Shown: piece by piece, positions 34,735 through 54,400 of the stretch | Position numbering within the stretch: the first letter of the stretch is position 1 | Layout: every line of letters begins with the position of its first letter | DNA from: Acanthochromis polyacanthus | Taxonomy: Eukaryota; Chordata; Actinopteri; Pomacentridae | Direction: 5' to 3' | DNA length: 64,000 nt | Assembly (NCBI RefSeq): GCF_021347895.1 | Contig: NC_067114.1 | Span: 30,294,373-30,358,372, forward strand | Program-made: the position numbers and the translations under genes | The notes under the pieces: generated by a model | Seen by the model: only the letters and a program-made list of their open reading frames with translations | What the model was told of the DNA's origin: nothing | Databases searched by the model: none

Positions 34735-34930
34735 TCATGCCTTCACAAATTGTTTTCCATAAAACGAGCCGCGGGGGAATTGAGGCATTTTTCATTAAAG
34801 CGGACCAGTGAGCGCATTAGAAGAATTAAAACATATTTATGGAGCCAGATTTGCATTTTTTTACAGGCTGGTTCGCGGCCCCGGTGACCTTGAGCGTCTC
34901 TGAAGGTCGAGGTCGGTTTGAATGAAATGT
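34735..34930. promoter_or_regulatory. candidate conserved non-coding element with posterior-Hox/CDX motifs
   Basis: A compact unique segment contains TTTTCCATAAAACGAG (CCATAAA is the CDX/posterior-Hox core), TTTTTCATTAAAGCGG, ACATATTTATGGAGCC (TTTATGG again) and CAGATTTGCATTTTTT (ATTTGCAT, octamer-like). It is followed by a GC-richer GGTGACCTTGAGCG half-site for nuclear receptors. The density of homeodomain cores and lack of repeat resemblance make it a good enhancer candidate, but conservation cannot be tested here. Confidence 0.4.
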
Positions 34931-35285
34931 AAAGTTCAGAGCTGTGAGTAGATCAGATCGATGGTGTGACCTCCTCCAGCTGCAGCAGTCCATCCCAGAG
35001 GAACATCTCCTGCTCTCTGTGTGGAGGATTAGAGGGAATAGGATGTTTCTTCATCTGGTCACATTGTCAGAAGAAAAATGATTAAAAACGTGGCTCTTAA
35101 TGCATCAGAGAAGTGCACATCACACCTTGACAGTTAGTATTAAGACTTTGGCATAAAAACGCTATTTAAAGCAAAACGTAAAAATGTTTGCAAAGGATGT
35201 AAATACTATGAGCAAAATTTACACTAAGATCCAAATTTGAAGTAAACTTTTGTGTTTGTGCTGCAGTCGGAGCTTTTAAATTTCA

Positions 35286-35637
35286 TACACGACTGTTCTA
35301 AAGTTTATGTTCACCCAGATAAATCCATGTTTCAGTAAAACTCCCACTTTTATCCATGTGCTAACATAACTGCAAGGGTTTTCTAACCATCAATGAGCCT
35401 TTCAGCACCATTAGCTAACACAATGTAGCATTAGAACACAGGAGATGTTCCTCTGTACCCCTATGGAGATATTCCATTAGAAATCAGCTGTTTACAGCTA
35501 CAATAGTCATTTACCACATTAACTATGTCTACACTGGATTTATCATTCATTTAATGGTATCTGCATTTAAAAAACTGAGTTTCTTTCAACAATAAGGACA
35601 TTTCTAAATGACCCCAAACTTTTGAGTGGTCTTGTAC
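35286..35637. mobile_element. Tc1/mariner-like MITE, copy 2
   Basis: Nearly the same interior and orientation as copy 1 at 14917-15264. The left end reads TACACGACTGTTCTAAAGTT and the right end is the inverted-type AACTTTTGAGTGGTCTTGTA, with TA at both edges. It carries no coding capacity. Confidence 0.78.
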
Positions 35638-35702
35638 TAAAATACAGCAAAATAAAGTTAAAATACAGTTAAATATAGTATAAAAAAAATGCAGCAACAA
35701 TT

Positions 35703-35790
35703 TACACTACCGTTCAAAAATTTGAGGTCATCCAGACAATTTCATGTTTTCCTTCAAAACTTTTCTAAGGTTTTAATGTTCCATAACTGC
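35703..35790. mobile_element. Tc1/mariner-like terminal repeat fragment
   Basis: TACACTACCGTTCAAAAATT and the next roughly 40 bases match the left terminal repeat of the two MITEs almost at consensus, but the following sequence differs from both. It is either a different deletion derivative whose right end I cannot place (up to about 35930) or a solo end. It lies only 65 bases from copy 2. Confidence 0.6.
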
Positions 35791-35939
35791 ATCTTATTTC
35801 ACATCAGGTGCATAAATCCAAGAGATGATTTCAAAAATAATGTACAAGTTCATCAAAAATAATAAATTCTCACTTTTAAGTACCTCAGATATTACCTTAC
35901 ACTTATATTTTTTTTGTTTATTTTTTTTTAAATTCAATC

Positions 35940-37860
35940 AATGCGACCTACTTCTTGGCTCCTTAGGACTAAAATTCATAAAGTACAAAATACTGGCCAT
36001 ATGATGCAATACAGAATTTTATTTGTTACATTTTTTACTTTAGGAAGTTTGAAGCTACTATTATTTGCAGAAAGAGAGCTTCTCTTATACTTTGCTCATC
36101 AAACTTGCACAGAAACTTTTAACTGTAATGATACAATTTTTATTGAAGTAAATGTTCTGAATACTTCCTTCATCACCATTGTCCTCCCTATAAATAGAAA
36201 TGATTATAATCAATTACATTTTGACTTGTTTTCATCCAAATTCATGTAAAAATCTTGTCTAGAAGCTTAAACTTCTGCTGCTGCTTCTTCTTCCACCACA
36301 TACTGTGAAGCTGAATCCAGATGTTTTCTTCTGAACGGGGCACATGAGTCATAATAGCAGAGCTTTCTTTTCTTTTTTCTGTTCTGCCAGATCTCTCTCC
36401 TCTTCAATTATTAAAACAGAAATGTGGGGCAGAAGAAAAAAAGAAGAAACTGTACGAGTTAAATGTGCAGTGAGTTCATGGAGGAGGTTTCTGTTGTGCA
36501 GCTCTCAGCCACATGGAGCTCTAATTCCAGTTTAACAGCAGCTGTGCACAAGACATTAGCTGGTCCTGAACAGATTTCTGAAATGAATTCTTGTGTTTGC
36601 GTGCAGCTCGTTGGACATGCTACTGGATGTGAGCTCACGAGCAGAAACACATGATCTGAGAGCTTCTAATCAGCAAACTGGGGATGTTTTTTTATGAATC
36701 CCCCTGATGATTTTTCATCTAAAGTAAGATAAGGTACATTTTAAAAAAATAAGCAAAGTTTAAGATTATTTAAAATAACTTCAGAGATGCCAGTCTTGCA
36801 GTAGAATCAGAAAATGAGATACACCTGCAGAACACAGGTTTGACCAGCAGGTGGCAGTGTGGCACAATGAAAGAAAGATCATTTAAAAACGGATAACTTC
36901 ATCAGTATTCCAGCTGTTACCAGTCAGATTGTTGCATTATTTAATGCTTGTCACAGTTTTGCATGAAAACTGGTTTCCATGTGCAATAAATCTGTGATCA
37001 CTAGTTAATATAAAATATAATATTTATGAAGAAAGCAGATTAATTTCTGACAGTTGACTGATGTGGTTTTGGAGTTATGACATCATCATCTTTACGTAAA
37101 AACACCTTTTGCTGAAAACCCTGACTGATGGATGGATTCTGTGTGGAGTCATTTCCAAGCAGCAGTAAAAGGCTCTTTGTCTGATCTGCCTCACCATCAG
37201 CCTCCAGCCCCGTGTGTTTTCCTTCTTCTCCGTCTCCCAGGACGCACCGGTCTCTGGCCCGCAGCTCTTTTACGGTTGTGTATTTCACCGGCTCTTTTAC
37301 TGCCACCGACAGACAGTTAAAGTCTGCTGAACACACGCTCGCTGCCCGTCAGCGGGCTGCGGCTCCATAAAGGGCGTCTTTCTGTGAAAAACAAGAGAGA
37401 GAATAAGAAGGAGATAGAAAACCCAGAGCGATCAGGGTTTTATTCTGAGCTCTATAAAGCTGGAGACCCTACAGCAGCAGAAGCAGCAGCAGTCCACCCC
37501 CTAAACCCTCTAACCCCCCAAACATCTGACCTTGAGACTGAATTAAGGAGCGCTTTTCTGTCTTCTGCTGTTTTCTTCTGCGTCACACCTGAGCTGGAAC
37601 AAAATGACACCAGAGTCTGGAGCAAAACATCTTCTCCTCTAAAACAAAGTCACCTTAACGCTTAGATGCTCCAGTGATTGGACCTACACTCCAACATAAA
37701 TGGGTTAAAAATGATCCTCAGCGTGTTTTTGGTTAAGAATAATAACTGATATTATTGTTTGAATTATATTTTAGTCCACACAACAAAGATTTCATGTTTG
37801 AAATGTGTTTATTTTTCACTTTATGACAGATTTTGAACATTTTGATGATTGAAAAAGAAG
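35940..37860. other. intergenic, no gene recognised
   Basis: Non-coding AT-rich sequence. It holds a CTCF-core match at 36844 and a slightly GC-richer stretch at about 37130-37380. No family resemblance is seen in any frame. Confidence 0.5.
36844..36857 (+). promoter_or_regulatory. putative CTCF binding site (core match)
   Basis: CCAGCAGGTGGCAG fits all positions of CCASYAGRKGGCRS on the plus strand, the same orientation as the match at 21981. It lies between the Hox10 relic and hoxb13a. Binding is inference. Confidence 0.5.
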
Positions 37861-37862
37861 AA

Positions 37863-38060
37863 TAGGGATGCCCATTGGATCAGTGGTTAGTACTGTCGCC
37901 TTGCATTAGAAAATCCCTGGTTTGTGTCCCGGCCTTCCTGGGATCTTCCTGCATGGAGTTTCCATGTTCTCCTGTACATGTGTGGCTTTTCTCCAGGTTC
38001 TCCAGCTTCCTCACAGTCCACAAACATGCTGAGGTTAACTGGTCATTCTAAACTGTCTGT
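37863..38060 (+). mobile_element. decayed, 3'-truncated tRNA-derived SINE
   Basis: Diverged plus-strand relative of the SINE at 18045-18402. It keeps CAGTGGTTAGTACTGTCGCC (A-box region), a damaged B-box (CTGGTTTGTGTCCC), TGGGATCTTCCTGCATGGAG, TTCTCCAGGTTCTCC and CACAGTCCACAAACATGCTG. It ends around CTAAACTGTCTGTAG and lacks the rest of the tail. No target duplication is obvious, so the copy is older. Confidence 0.75.
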
Positions 38061-38215
38061 AGCTGGAAAATGAAATGATAAAAACTTTCATTACAAAGAT
38101 ATTCCAAGAAAACGACCTCACCGGCTCATTTCTGACCCACTGATGCATCTAAGGGTTAATAAAAGGAGTTTATCTTAATGAGAGGATGGTTTCTGTAATC
38201 TGCATGGAGTAAAAA

Positions 38216-38257
38216 CCAGATCCAGATGTTGACACCTGGTATCAACATCTGGATCTG
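38216..38257. repeat. short inverted repeat (hairpin)
   Basis: CAGATCCAGATGTTGA and its inverse TCAACATCTGGATCTG lie back to back around a CACCTGGTA-type centre. It could be a remnant of a miniature palindromic element. No function is assigned. Confidence 0.55.
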
Positions 38258-39250
38258 CAAACCTTATCTGGATAATGGATCCATGTGTGATCCTACATCT
38301 GGAGCTGACATGTTGTCTCTGATCCACGTAACATTTCCAGACACTGATCACATGTTCATAGGAGGTGTAGAAACTGCATTTCACCGTAAACATGAATTGT
38401 GGGAGTCCAGCTGCTTTGGATTCCATGTTTGTTCTGCAAGCATACAAAAGCAACTTTAAGGAATCTCTTGGATAAAAATTGAGGCCTTGAATTTGTTAGA
38501 GAAAAATTGTGGAATTACTCATTATTTCTTCCTTCTCGCCCAAATACCACATGCTGTTATACGTGTGTCAGAGAAAACTCTGCAAGTAGCAAACATTTAA
38601 CGACCCCCTCCAGTGAAAGGCCAGTTTTTACGTCTCCATATGGAGGATTTCTTTATATGAGGAAAAAGCAGTGAACACCACGGCTCAACATTTTTACCTT
38701 GAAGCTGCAGAGTACACACTCCATGTTTGGGGTTTTGTGTAGAACAATTGTAAGGAACTAATCTTGTCTACTTGCAGGGTGGGATTCTTTTTGGCATTTG
38801 TACGGCTGAGTTAGTCCACCTTTATTATGTCGCATAGAGTAGTTTAACAGTGTTTGAATAGAGCTGAATGTTAGCTGGAGGCAGAAACTACAGTGTAAAG
38901 TTACATGTAAGCTACATTCAGGATTATCTTCATGGGAAAACACTTCTAAATATGTACGTTTAATACTCAGAGGGGAATTCTGAGACATCAAAGACCAGAT
39001 TTCAGTAAATTTCATGTGTAATTGTTGCCAGTTTTTGAACTTTTTGTTTGGTGTCTCAGAAATATTGACAGAGCTATGTATACTGGAGGCTAATAGGCGC
39101 CGAAATCCATTATTGGAGGAGGTCAGTCCATCCAGGATGATTATTTCTATAGAAAAACATCACTTGCATAGCTTAAGCATCACTCTTTACTCTCCGTACT
39201 AAATTAAACAGGCAGCTAGCTCAAAACCGTCCATCATGTCTTCATGTTAA

Positions 39251-39375
39251 TACGGTAGCTTTGAGTTCTTTTGTTCAGACAGAACGATTAGAAAGCTTTC
39301 AATGAAACTGTCAAGAAGGTAATCAACATCTGTCTAATCATTCTATGTCTGAACAAAAGAACTCAGAACTACTGT
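39251..39375. mobile_element. palindromic miniature element of about 125 bp
   Basis: Two arms of about 40 bases. The left arm (39251-39291) includes GAGTTCTTTTGTTCAGACAG and the right arm (39333-39375) includes the inverse CTGAACAAAAGAACTC. The outer parts (TACGGTAGCT versus AACTACTGTA) also pair imperfectly. A spacer of about 40 bases separates them. This is the structure of a MITE or foldback element; the superfamily is not identifiable because flanking duplications are unclear. Confidence 0.55.
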
Positions 39376-42300
39376 ATGAACAGACAGCTGCTGAGACAAC
39401 CAAGACAATGATGTTTTTTGTGTGGTTTAGAGGATGATGCAAAGTCTGTCTACCGTAGGAAACATCACTTCCAGCTGGACTGACACAAACACATTTCCTC
39501 CCAGTAAAGCAACATTTCTGATGTAATAATGTAGGTTTCCACTTTCAAAGAGCCACACGGTCCAGGAGGGAGGATGGGTGGAAACAGGGTTTGTGTCCAG
39601 CGTGGCCCTGTCGTTCTGAGACCGGGCTAGATGTTCAGCCACTACAACCAGTAGATCAGACCATCTCACCACATGCCTGAAGGGGGGCTTCCATTTTCTG
39701 GGTTACCATGGTGATGAGCCCCGCCCTATTTAACATACAGTATGATTAGTAGCTGAAAAGGAGTGAGGGTAGAGAGCAACATTCAGTAAGTAAAGATGTA
39801 TTTATGATGCATTATGAACAGTCCAGGAGAAAATATATTTCTCTCACAATGTAACTGTAAATACCTTCTTTGTTTGAATGGGACATGATTTTTAGAGGTA
39901 AATCTCCAAACCGGGGAGGATGATGCTCAGATCAGTCTGTATGAAGCCACAACGTATTGTTCTTTAGCTGTACTGTGGTTATGATGTGTTTGGTGCTTTG
40001 TACATGTAGTTTTCTGCATGCATCATATTTGCATATTAGCACTAGCCTTTTGCTAACCCTGCTGTAGTGTCTCCTTAATTTTGAATCAAGTCACATATAA
40101 ATCTGCTGTATATTCAGTGATGCTGCTCTAAAAGCAGGAACAGGACTCTGTTCACACACCACTGCTGGATTTCTCTCTCTGAAGTGAATATTTATAGAAA
40201 CAGAGGATATCTGTCTTAGATTGATTCTAAATGAGAAGTTTACTGATTCTGTCTTTATTATTGCTAGTAAATCCTATGAAGAAAAGATTAAAACAACAAC
40301 ACAGGAATTAATCAGATTAATTTAATCAAATTCACTCAATAACTTATTCTAATTATTAAAACACATCAGCCACACTGTTGAAAGCAGTCACCAGTAAATT
40401 CCTTTTGTAACTGTGTCCAGCTATTTTAGGAATTATTTAATGCTAATTATTAGGCAAAACAAACAAACCAAAAACTATGTAACCATACACACTTTAAAGA
40501 TTTACATCTGTGGGCCTGAGAGCCACAAAGAGAGCAGGAAAGTGAGGAAATAATGAGACGACTAATTGGTCTTTTCATGAGATTTGTTAACAGAAAACCG
40601 TATAGAATGATGTCAGTGATATGATTTAATATTTATTACTGAGCTGAAACCCTCAAACCTCTGCTTTCTCTTCTTTCTCCTCAAACAGCATCACTCTGTG
40701 TGCAGCGGTTGAATATGTGGTGAGCTAATAGACGGCTGTGTAGTCAAATTATATGCTTTAAGAAAAGGTCGGTGTGTGGAGAGCTGCTTCCACGGCATCA
40801 GGACTAGAGTCTGGATCAGTAAATCTGATTTATTCTAAGACACACTGCTCAGTCATCCAGAGGAGATTCGGTACATCCATTGAGAATATGAGAAGATGAG
40901 CTAACTAAAAGGTGGGGAATGTTGTCCATTTTGCTGGTATTTGACCCAGGAAGCAGCTGAAATCTACGACTACTAAGCATCTGTTTTCTACTTTATAAGT
41001 CTCTGCACCACACTCTTCTCTCTCCTGTACTTGGTGTTCATCCTCTCTGTCCTTCTTGTTCTTCTCTGCAGGTTAACTTGTCAGCAGCCTGCAGAGTGTT
41101 TCATATTTGTAGTTTCTTTTCTCTCACACCCACTTAAGGCAGACGCTTCATTCACTCATCATGGTTTGTCCTTCAACACCAAGGTCTGCTGGAGGAGAAA
41201 TTCCTGACTTTATCTATTTAACATTACAGCTCTTGATCTTAAACCGACCAAAGAGGACTTAAGTTAGCATTTGGTGCTTTAATATTTAGGGTTCCTTGAG
41301 ATGCAGTTCACCCTAAAGAACACTAGATGGAGAAAGAGAGCCAAACACCAAACCCTAACTCTGCTCTGCCTCAGTCAATATGAATCCATATCAATATATT
41401 TTATCTCACTGTGTCTTATTTTACAGTGCAGCCAGCAGTTTCTGTCACATTTATTTCAGCCTGGTATGTAATCAGCTCCAGCTCTGATGGGCTGGTGGAT
41501 CCACGCTGACAGGCTGCAGCTGCCAGCGTCTAAAAAAGACTTCTTGTTCTTCGTGTTGTTATCACTTTTCATTTGGTGTTGACCTCAGGCAGTCTGGTCC
41601 CTACAGATCCTCTGATTAGCCTTACATGCTGTAAATAATATGCCATCAGTTTAAGGCATTATTAACTGATGATATACAGTCTTCAACTTGCAGCTCCAGT
41701 TTTACCACGTGTGCATATTCAGTGTGGCTCAGACTGCTTAGACATGTTTAATGATTGTGCTTGAAAATACAAGTTGAATGTAGTTAATGAAGTACAGAAA
41801 CAAAAGAAAAATAAAACCATCAGCTGTATTTCTGCACTGCAACATAAAGTTCATAGCAGAGACGCTGCATGTATTCAGAACAGCTGATCAAAAGCTGCTG
41901 TCGTTTCACATGATCAACCAATAATCAGTCAGACTTTATTAATAAAGCACACATCATGTATTCAGTGCAACTCCATGTGCTGAACATAAAAAAATGAAAA
42001 AGAGCTACATTTTTATTTAAAATTAAGCTTAGTATGATTAAAACACCAGTAAAATAACAAACAGAAAACAGTTTTAAAAAATAACAACATGCTAATAATA
42101 CCAGGCAGAAAAGGTTGGTTTAAAGTTTGTTAGTATTATTTTGTTCTTTATCCTCACAGTCGGCAGTTCTTAGGCTGATCCACATCAGAGACCGCAGAGG
42201 ATGAAAGCATCGGTCCACGTCAGTCAGTCCTTACCACACTGCTCTTAAAAAGAAATGCTGCTGTTCCATCTTAGTTTTAAGAAAGAAACCATTTCTTGTT

Positions 42301-43100
42301 GAAGGTCCTCTGGTAAACTGCACAAACGTCTGACTATTGATGTCTTTCTTATGCAGAAGAACAGATCTGTTTAGTTTGTTTGAATCTCATCAGACAGAAT
42401 GAGAGAACAGGAATGTTTTCTATGGGATAGTTTTAGTGGGCAAATGACACACACATATCACTGAATGACACTGATCACCATTCATGAGATGTGTAATGAT
42501 GTATTTATTCTGGATTAACCTTTCTCAGATTAACTTTATAATAATGGAGAAAAAAAGCAAATCACCTCTGACTTGCTGTAAGGTTTAAAGTCACAGCCAG
42601 CAGAGGAAATACTAAAATCACCACGTAAATCTGTTGATTTAATGACTTCAATCTTTCATTAAACTCTGTCTGATCATGTCTGAGTAAAGCACCTCCATGC
42701 TCTGCTGATGAATTCATCTTTTATTCTGCTCCAACACTTACAGACACACAGCTAGAGGTACATTTCTGAATTAGGTTTGGTTTTCCCTGTGATCTGAATA
42801 CAAATAAACTATAAAAATAAAAAGACACCGTACAGGCAGAGACTGTGTGAAGTTTTATTACCATACGAGCCACAATTGTACTGTGAAATGCAGCAAACGG
42901 ACAGAAAAAGCCATGAATAGAGACCGCATAAATGACACAAAAAATGAGCAGAATAAGCAAAATAAAGAGAACAAAAGAATGATCAGGATTATAATTTATA
43001 CAGTATTGACAGAAGAAGCTTTGACACAGTGAGGTACAACAATTTAAAGTTATAAGGTAGAAGGAGTGAGAGAGAAAGTAAAAAAAAACTAAAGTATTTT
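39376..43100. other. intergenic, no gene recognised
   Basis: AT-rich non-coding DNA. The stretch at about 41930-42120 (CAGACTTTATTAATAAAGCA and following A-rich sequence) looks like a fish retroposon tail region, but no second copy exists here to confirm it. No exon is recognised. Confidence 0.5.
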
Positions 43101-43239
43101 TGTGTGCACTGCATTTGTTCACTTCAATTTATATTTGTGTCCAACTGAGATGGTGCACAGGATATAAGAAACAGCAGAGAGCAATAAAAGAGGTGATTAA
43201 AAAAGCTAAATTTATATTCTAAATGTGATGTATAGACCA

Positions 43240-43440
43240 GATGAGGAGGAGTTGTGAGGGCAGAAGCTGCTCTGTCGTCCTCTAACGCTGCAGCAGAAGC
43301 TCCTATCTCCGTCCAGACGGCAGCAGAGTGAACAGGTTGTGTCTGGTGAGTCCTCTCTGTCCTGTTATCTCCTGAGTCAGTGATCCTGGGTAGATGGATG
43401 CCAGCCATGGGTTATTAAAATCCTGATTTAGGGAACCAAA
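43240..43440 (-). repeat. probable fragment of a fish transposable element (coding-derived)
   Basis: The minus-strand reading contains NLFTLLPSGRR followed by further residues in an adjacent frame. A conserved peptide of the form LLPSGRRYR is common in fish retroelement-associated sequence. The piece is short, broken across frames and lacks any complete domain. Assignment is from memory of the motif and is tentative. Confidence 0.35.
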
Positions 43441-43674
43441 CTTGGCTTTTACTGCTGGAACGATGACCCCTGATGTCTGCTGTAACATGACAAAAACCAA
43501 TATTCCACCCACAACGAGTGATTTACTCTGTGTTTTCATTTAACCTTAACATGGAAATAGTAACTAAATGCACAAATAAATAAATGAAATGTGCTTTGTC
43601 AGGGATTGTAGATCTTTCTCTGTCACTAAAGAGTTCAGCACAAATATGATTTGCACTGCTCTGTGAGTATCTTC

Positions 43675-43855
43675 AATTCAATTCAATTTTATTTATATAG
43701 CGTCAATTACAGTCAAATCGTCTCAAGACGCTTTACAGAACCCATATACCCCCCAGAGCAGCCCAAAGGCGACAGTGGCAGGAAAACACCCTTTTAACAG
43801 GGAAGAAACCTCGGGCAGAACCCGGCTCTATCTTCTGTCCTGAAGCAACCAAAAT
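43675..43855. repeat. dispersed fish repeat (TTTATTTATATAGCG family)
   Basis: Starts with a CAATTCAATTCAATTTTATT run, then TATATAGCGTCAATTACAG, CTCAAGACGCTTTACAGAAC, CCAGAGCAGCCCAAAGGCGA, CAGTGGCAGGAAAAC and GAAACCTCGGGCAGAACCCG. This order is that of a very common teleost interspersed repeat. The class is not assigned here. Confidence 0.65.
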
Positions 43856-51228
<7,373 letters not shown>

Positions 51229-51232
51229 GTGT

Positions 51233-51263
<31 letters not shown>

Positions 51264-51266
51264 GGG
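51229..51266. repeat. (GT)n joined to a 20-base G run
   Basis: A TG run at 51229-51247 passes directly into about 20 consecutive G (51247-51266). Such a tract is G-quadruplex-prone and hard to sequence accurately. Confidence 0.9.
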
Positions 51267-51348
51267 TCTGTTGGACATGAACTTGAGACAGAAAAACGAG
51301 CCTCAGTCCTGCATTCCTGGTCTAAAGCATAAAGTATACTCTGGGGAG

Positions 51349-51350
<2 letters not shown>

Positions 51351-51430
<80 letters not shown>
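51351..51430. repeat. (GT)n microsatellite
   Basis: About 40 uninterrupted GT units. Confidence 0.97.
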
Positions 51431-51431
<1 letters not shown>

Positions 51432-54400
51432 AGGGGGTGGGTCCTCTCCTCTGCTCCTGCTGTCCCCATAAACTCCAATAGAATAGAATGGTTGGAGGAC
51501 AGAATCTGGACGTTGTAGGACTACAGGACAGGAGGGATTGTAGCTCCATATCTGCAGAGGAGATGATCTTACTTCTGCAGCTTCTATGAACCGTGCAGAG
51601 AAATTAAACGTCTCACGTGGTTCAGGGAATAAAACTTTCTTCTGTTTATCATTAACTTGAAATCCTGATCATCGGTTTTCTTATTCTAGGCAGAAAGAGT
51701 CAGACAAAGCACCTTAAACAGGTAGAATATAAAGCATGATAGCATATTGGATGAAGCAAGATGGAATACACGTCAGACTTTTAACTGAGTACTGCAGTCT
51801 ATCTGCTAAAGCCAGAAAGCTAAACTTCTATTCTAAAATGTTAATAGATTAGTTAAAAAGATCTAAGACACCAGGTGACAACAAGTTATAATTTTGCCAC
51901 TAAATGTTTTATTTATGTGAAAATTATCACCAATAGAGGTTTGACTAATATTGAATTAATGGATTAAGACAAAAAAAAAACACGTAACAAATAAATTCTG
52001 TTACTTTTTCTGTTTTTTTTCTTTGGATAAGCTCTGATCATAATAGTTTATATGTGACTGTTGGTCTGCAGCTGTAGCTGATACAAACCCAGATAGGAGG
52101 TCAGTACATGGAGAACCACAGCGTTAAAATCTGAATTTATCTCAGACTTCTGCATATAAAAGCTGCTGTGATCTCTGAGGAGGATGCTTCACTTTGAATC
52201 GTTAAAGCTAACACACATTGTACCGCTAACCTCCGTAGTCTCGCTGCTGTTTACTGTTTTATGTTTAACAGAATTACTACTTGTGTGATTCTGTTCTCAG
52301 AGCAGAGGGAGTCCACTGAAGAGTCTGTGGATGTTCTCAGCTCTCTGCAGTGTTTTGCACATGGAGCTTTATAGATGTGAGTTAAAGAAGGACTTCAGAC
52401 CTAAAGCGGTCCGTTCCAGCAGCTGCAGGCGGAATTAGTGCAAACCTGAAACACCTCAGATGTGTTCTGGAGCAGAGCTGCTTGTTGCACGCGCCCGGCC
52501 ATCTGTAAAACTTTTATTTCAGTGGCACTGTGACTAAAATTATGGGATATTTTCTTCCCACTGGATGCAGAAAATGTTTTATTACAGAGTTTCACACAAA
52601 TTAAATGAAAGTGCAAAAATCTTTAGCTGCTTTATGCATGGCAGGAATCTAAGTCAGATTCATCTGATGTGTGTTTTTATGTATGCATCCACTCAGAGAG
52701 GACACACTGCCTTCTAATTTGCTGTAAGAAGCCCTGTTCAGTCTGCAAATAACTAAAAAATGATCACATGAGGTTCACCTTTTCACTGCTGCTGCTCTGT
52801 GTTCTTACCACATTTGCAACAAGGAGAGAATTTGTATATTTGGACTGAATTTTAAACAAAAATGTGACTTTAGGGACAAAGCTTTTCTACTATATCAATA
52901 CATAAGCACAGAAATTACAATACGCTCCTGATATTTTGACACATAAAGAGTAAACGATAAAAAATATTCTTTAAAGTTGAACTAAGGTGAGTCAGGACGA
53001 GACTTCGGTTCCCTCCACTTTTCTAAGCCCCACCCTCTTTCCATTCTGATCTCAGCTGTGTTTTCTTCCTCTGCTGGCGGTCCTCCAGTCACTGAAATCC
53101 GTCCAACTGGGTCGGTTTGGAACATCCGCCTGCAGCCGTCAGCCAATCGTTTAGAGGCTCTAGTGCTTCATTCAGTTTTAAAACCAGCAGCCTTCTTTAC
53201 CTGCAGAAGACTGGGAGAGGCGTTCATGCTGCTGCTGAGGAAAGCAGGAAACTGTCTGCTAACAGGGAAACACCGGGTCGGTTAAGCTTAAATTATGTCC
53301 CCTTTTCCTAACATTTCTGTCTTCACTCGATCATGAAGCTGAGGAAAGTTGCAAAGCAGAAAGTATGACAACGAGGAAACAGAATGTGGTGGATTCTGCA
53401 CACATTTTTAAAAATACTGGGGTAAGAAGCTGCAAGTTAGCAAGTGTGCACCCATTCCTATATCATAGAGGTGGAATACAACACAGACTGCAAACTGCCC
53501 TGTGCTTCAAACAAATTTCAAATATTTTTACTTAGCTTGAGCATGTGCTGCTTTGAGTGCTACTATGTGTACAGATTAAGATGTTACTTGGTCATAATAA
53601 TATTACACCACCCAAAGTTCTTCAAATGTAACCTCAAACCACTGAAACAATAATCAGTTTCTGTGTGAATGCATTAATCACAAAGACTCAGTGTTAATAA
53701 TAATATCACCCTGCAGGAGCCTTTAGTTTGCATTTTAAGTCTGATACTCATTAATACTGCTGCTGTATTTTGTTATATGCATTTCTGTTCCTTGTCAAGA
53801 ATGATTTATTCTTAGTGTTTATTTTTCTGCAGCAGTTTCTGTACTTTTACTGGACTGAACGATGTGCAAACTTCCTTCAGCACCAAACATTTTGTACAAC
53901 AGGTCAGCTGTGATTTTTACTTCATCAAAGTGAGGAAAAATAGTAAACGGTGTCATAAAATAAAAAAATAAAGAAAAGCTTTTAGTAAAATAAGCTCTGC
54001 TGACTCTCCACCTTTCCTCTGAGCGTGCAGCTGTCTGCAGGCAGGAATGTAAAGTCCTCAGCGGATTTTACTACCGCAGCAGCTCTCACTCTCTGCTCGC
54101 TTCAATGCACCTCTGACAGGAAGAAAATCTCACTTTTTTAAGTTAAACCAAATGATGTGTGTGGTGAAGCACAGGATAAAACAAAGTTAATTTACTCAAA
54201 TTAACGCAAATAAAACACAAAAATCTGGGAATATTCAGAGTTCAAAAGAAGGAAAATGTAATAAAATAAATATTACACTTATTTCTGCTCATTTACTGAT
54301 GTTTTTCCCTTTCACTGGGTTCTCATTTTTAGTGGCAGAACATCTGATGTCTGCTTTTCTCATCCCTTTTGCTGCTGAAACATCTAATGAGGAACGGTAC

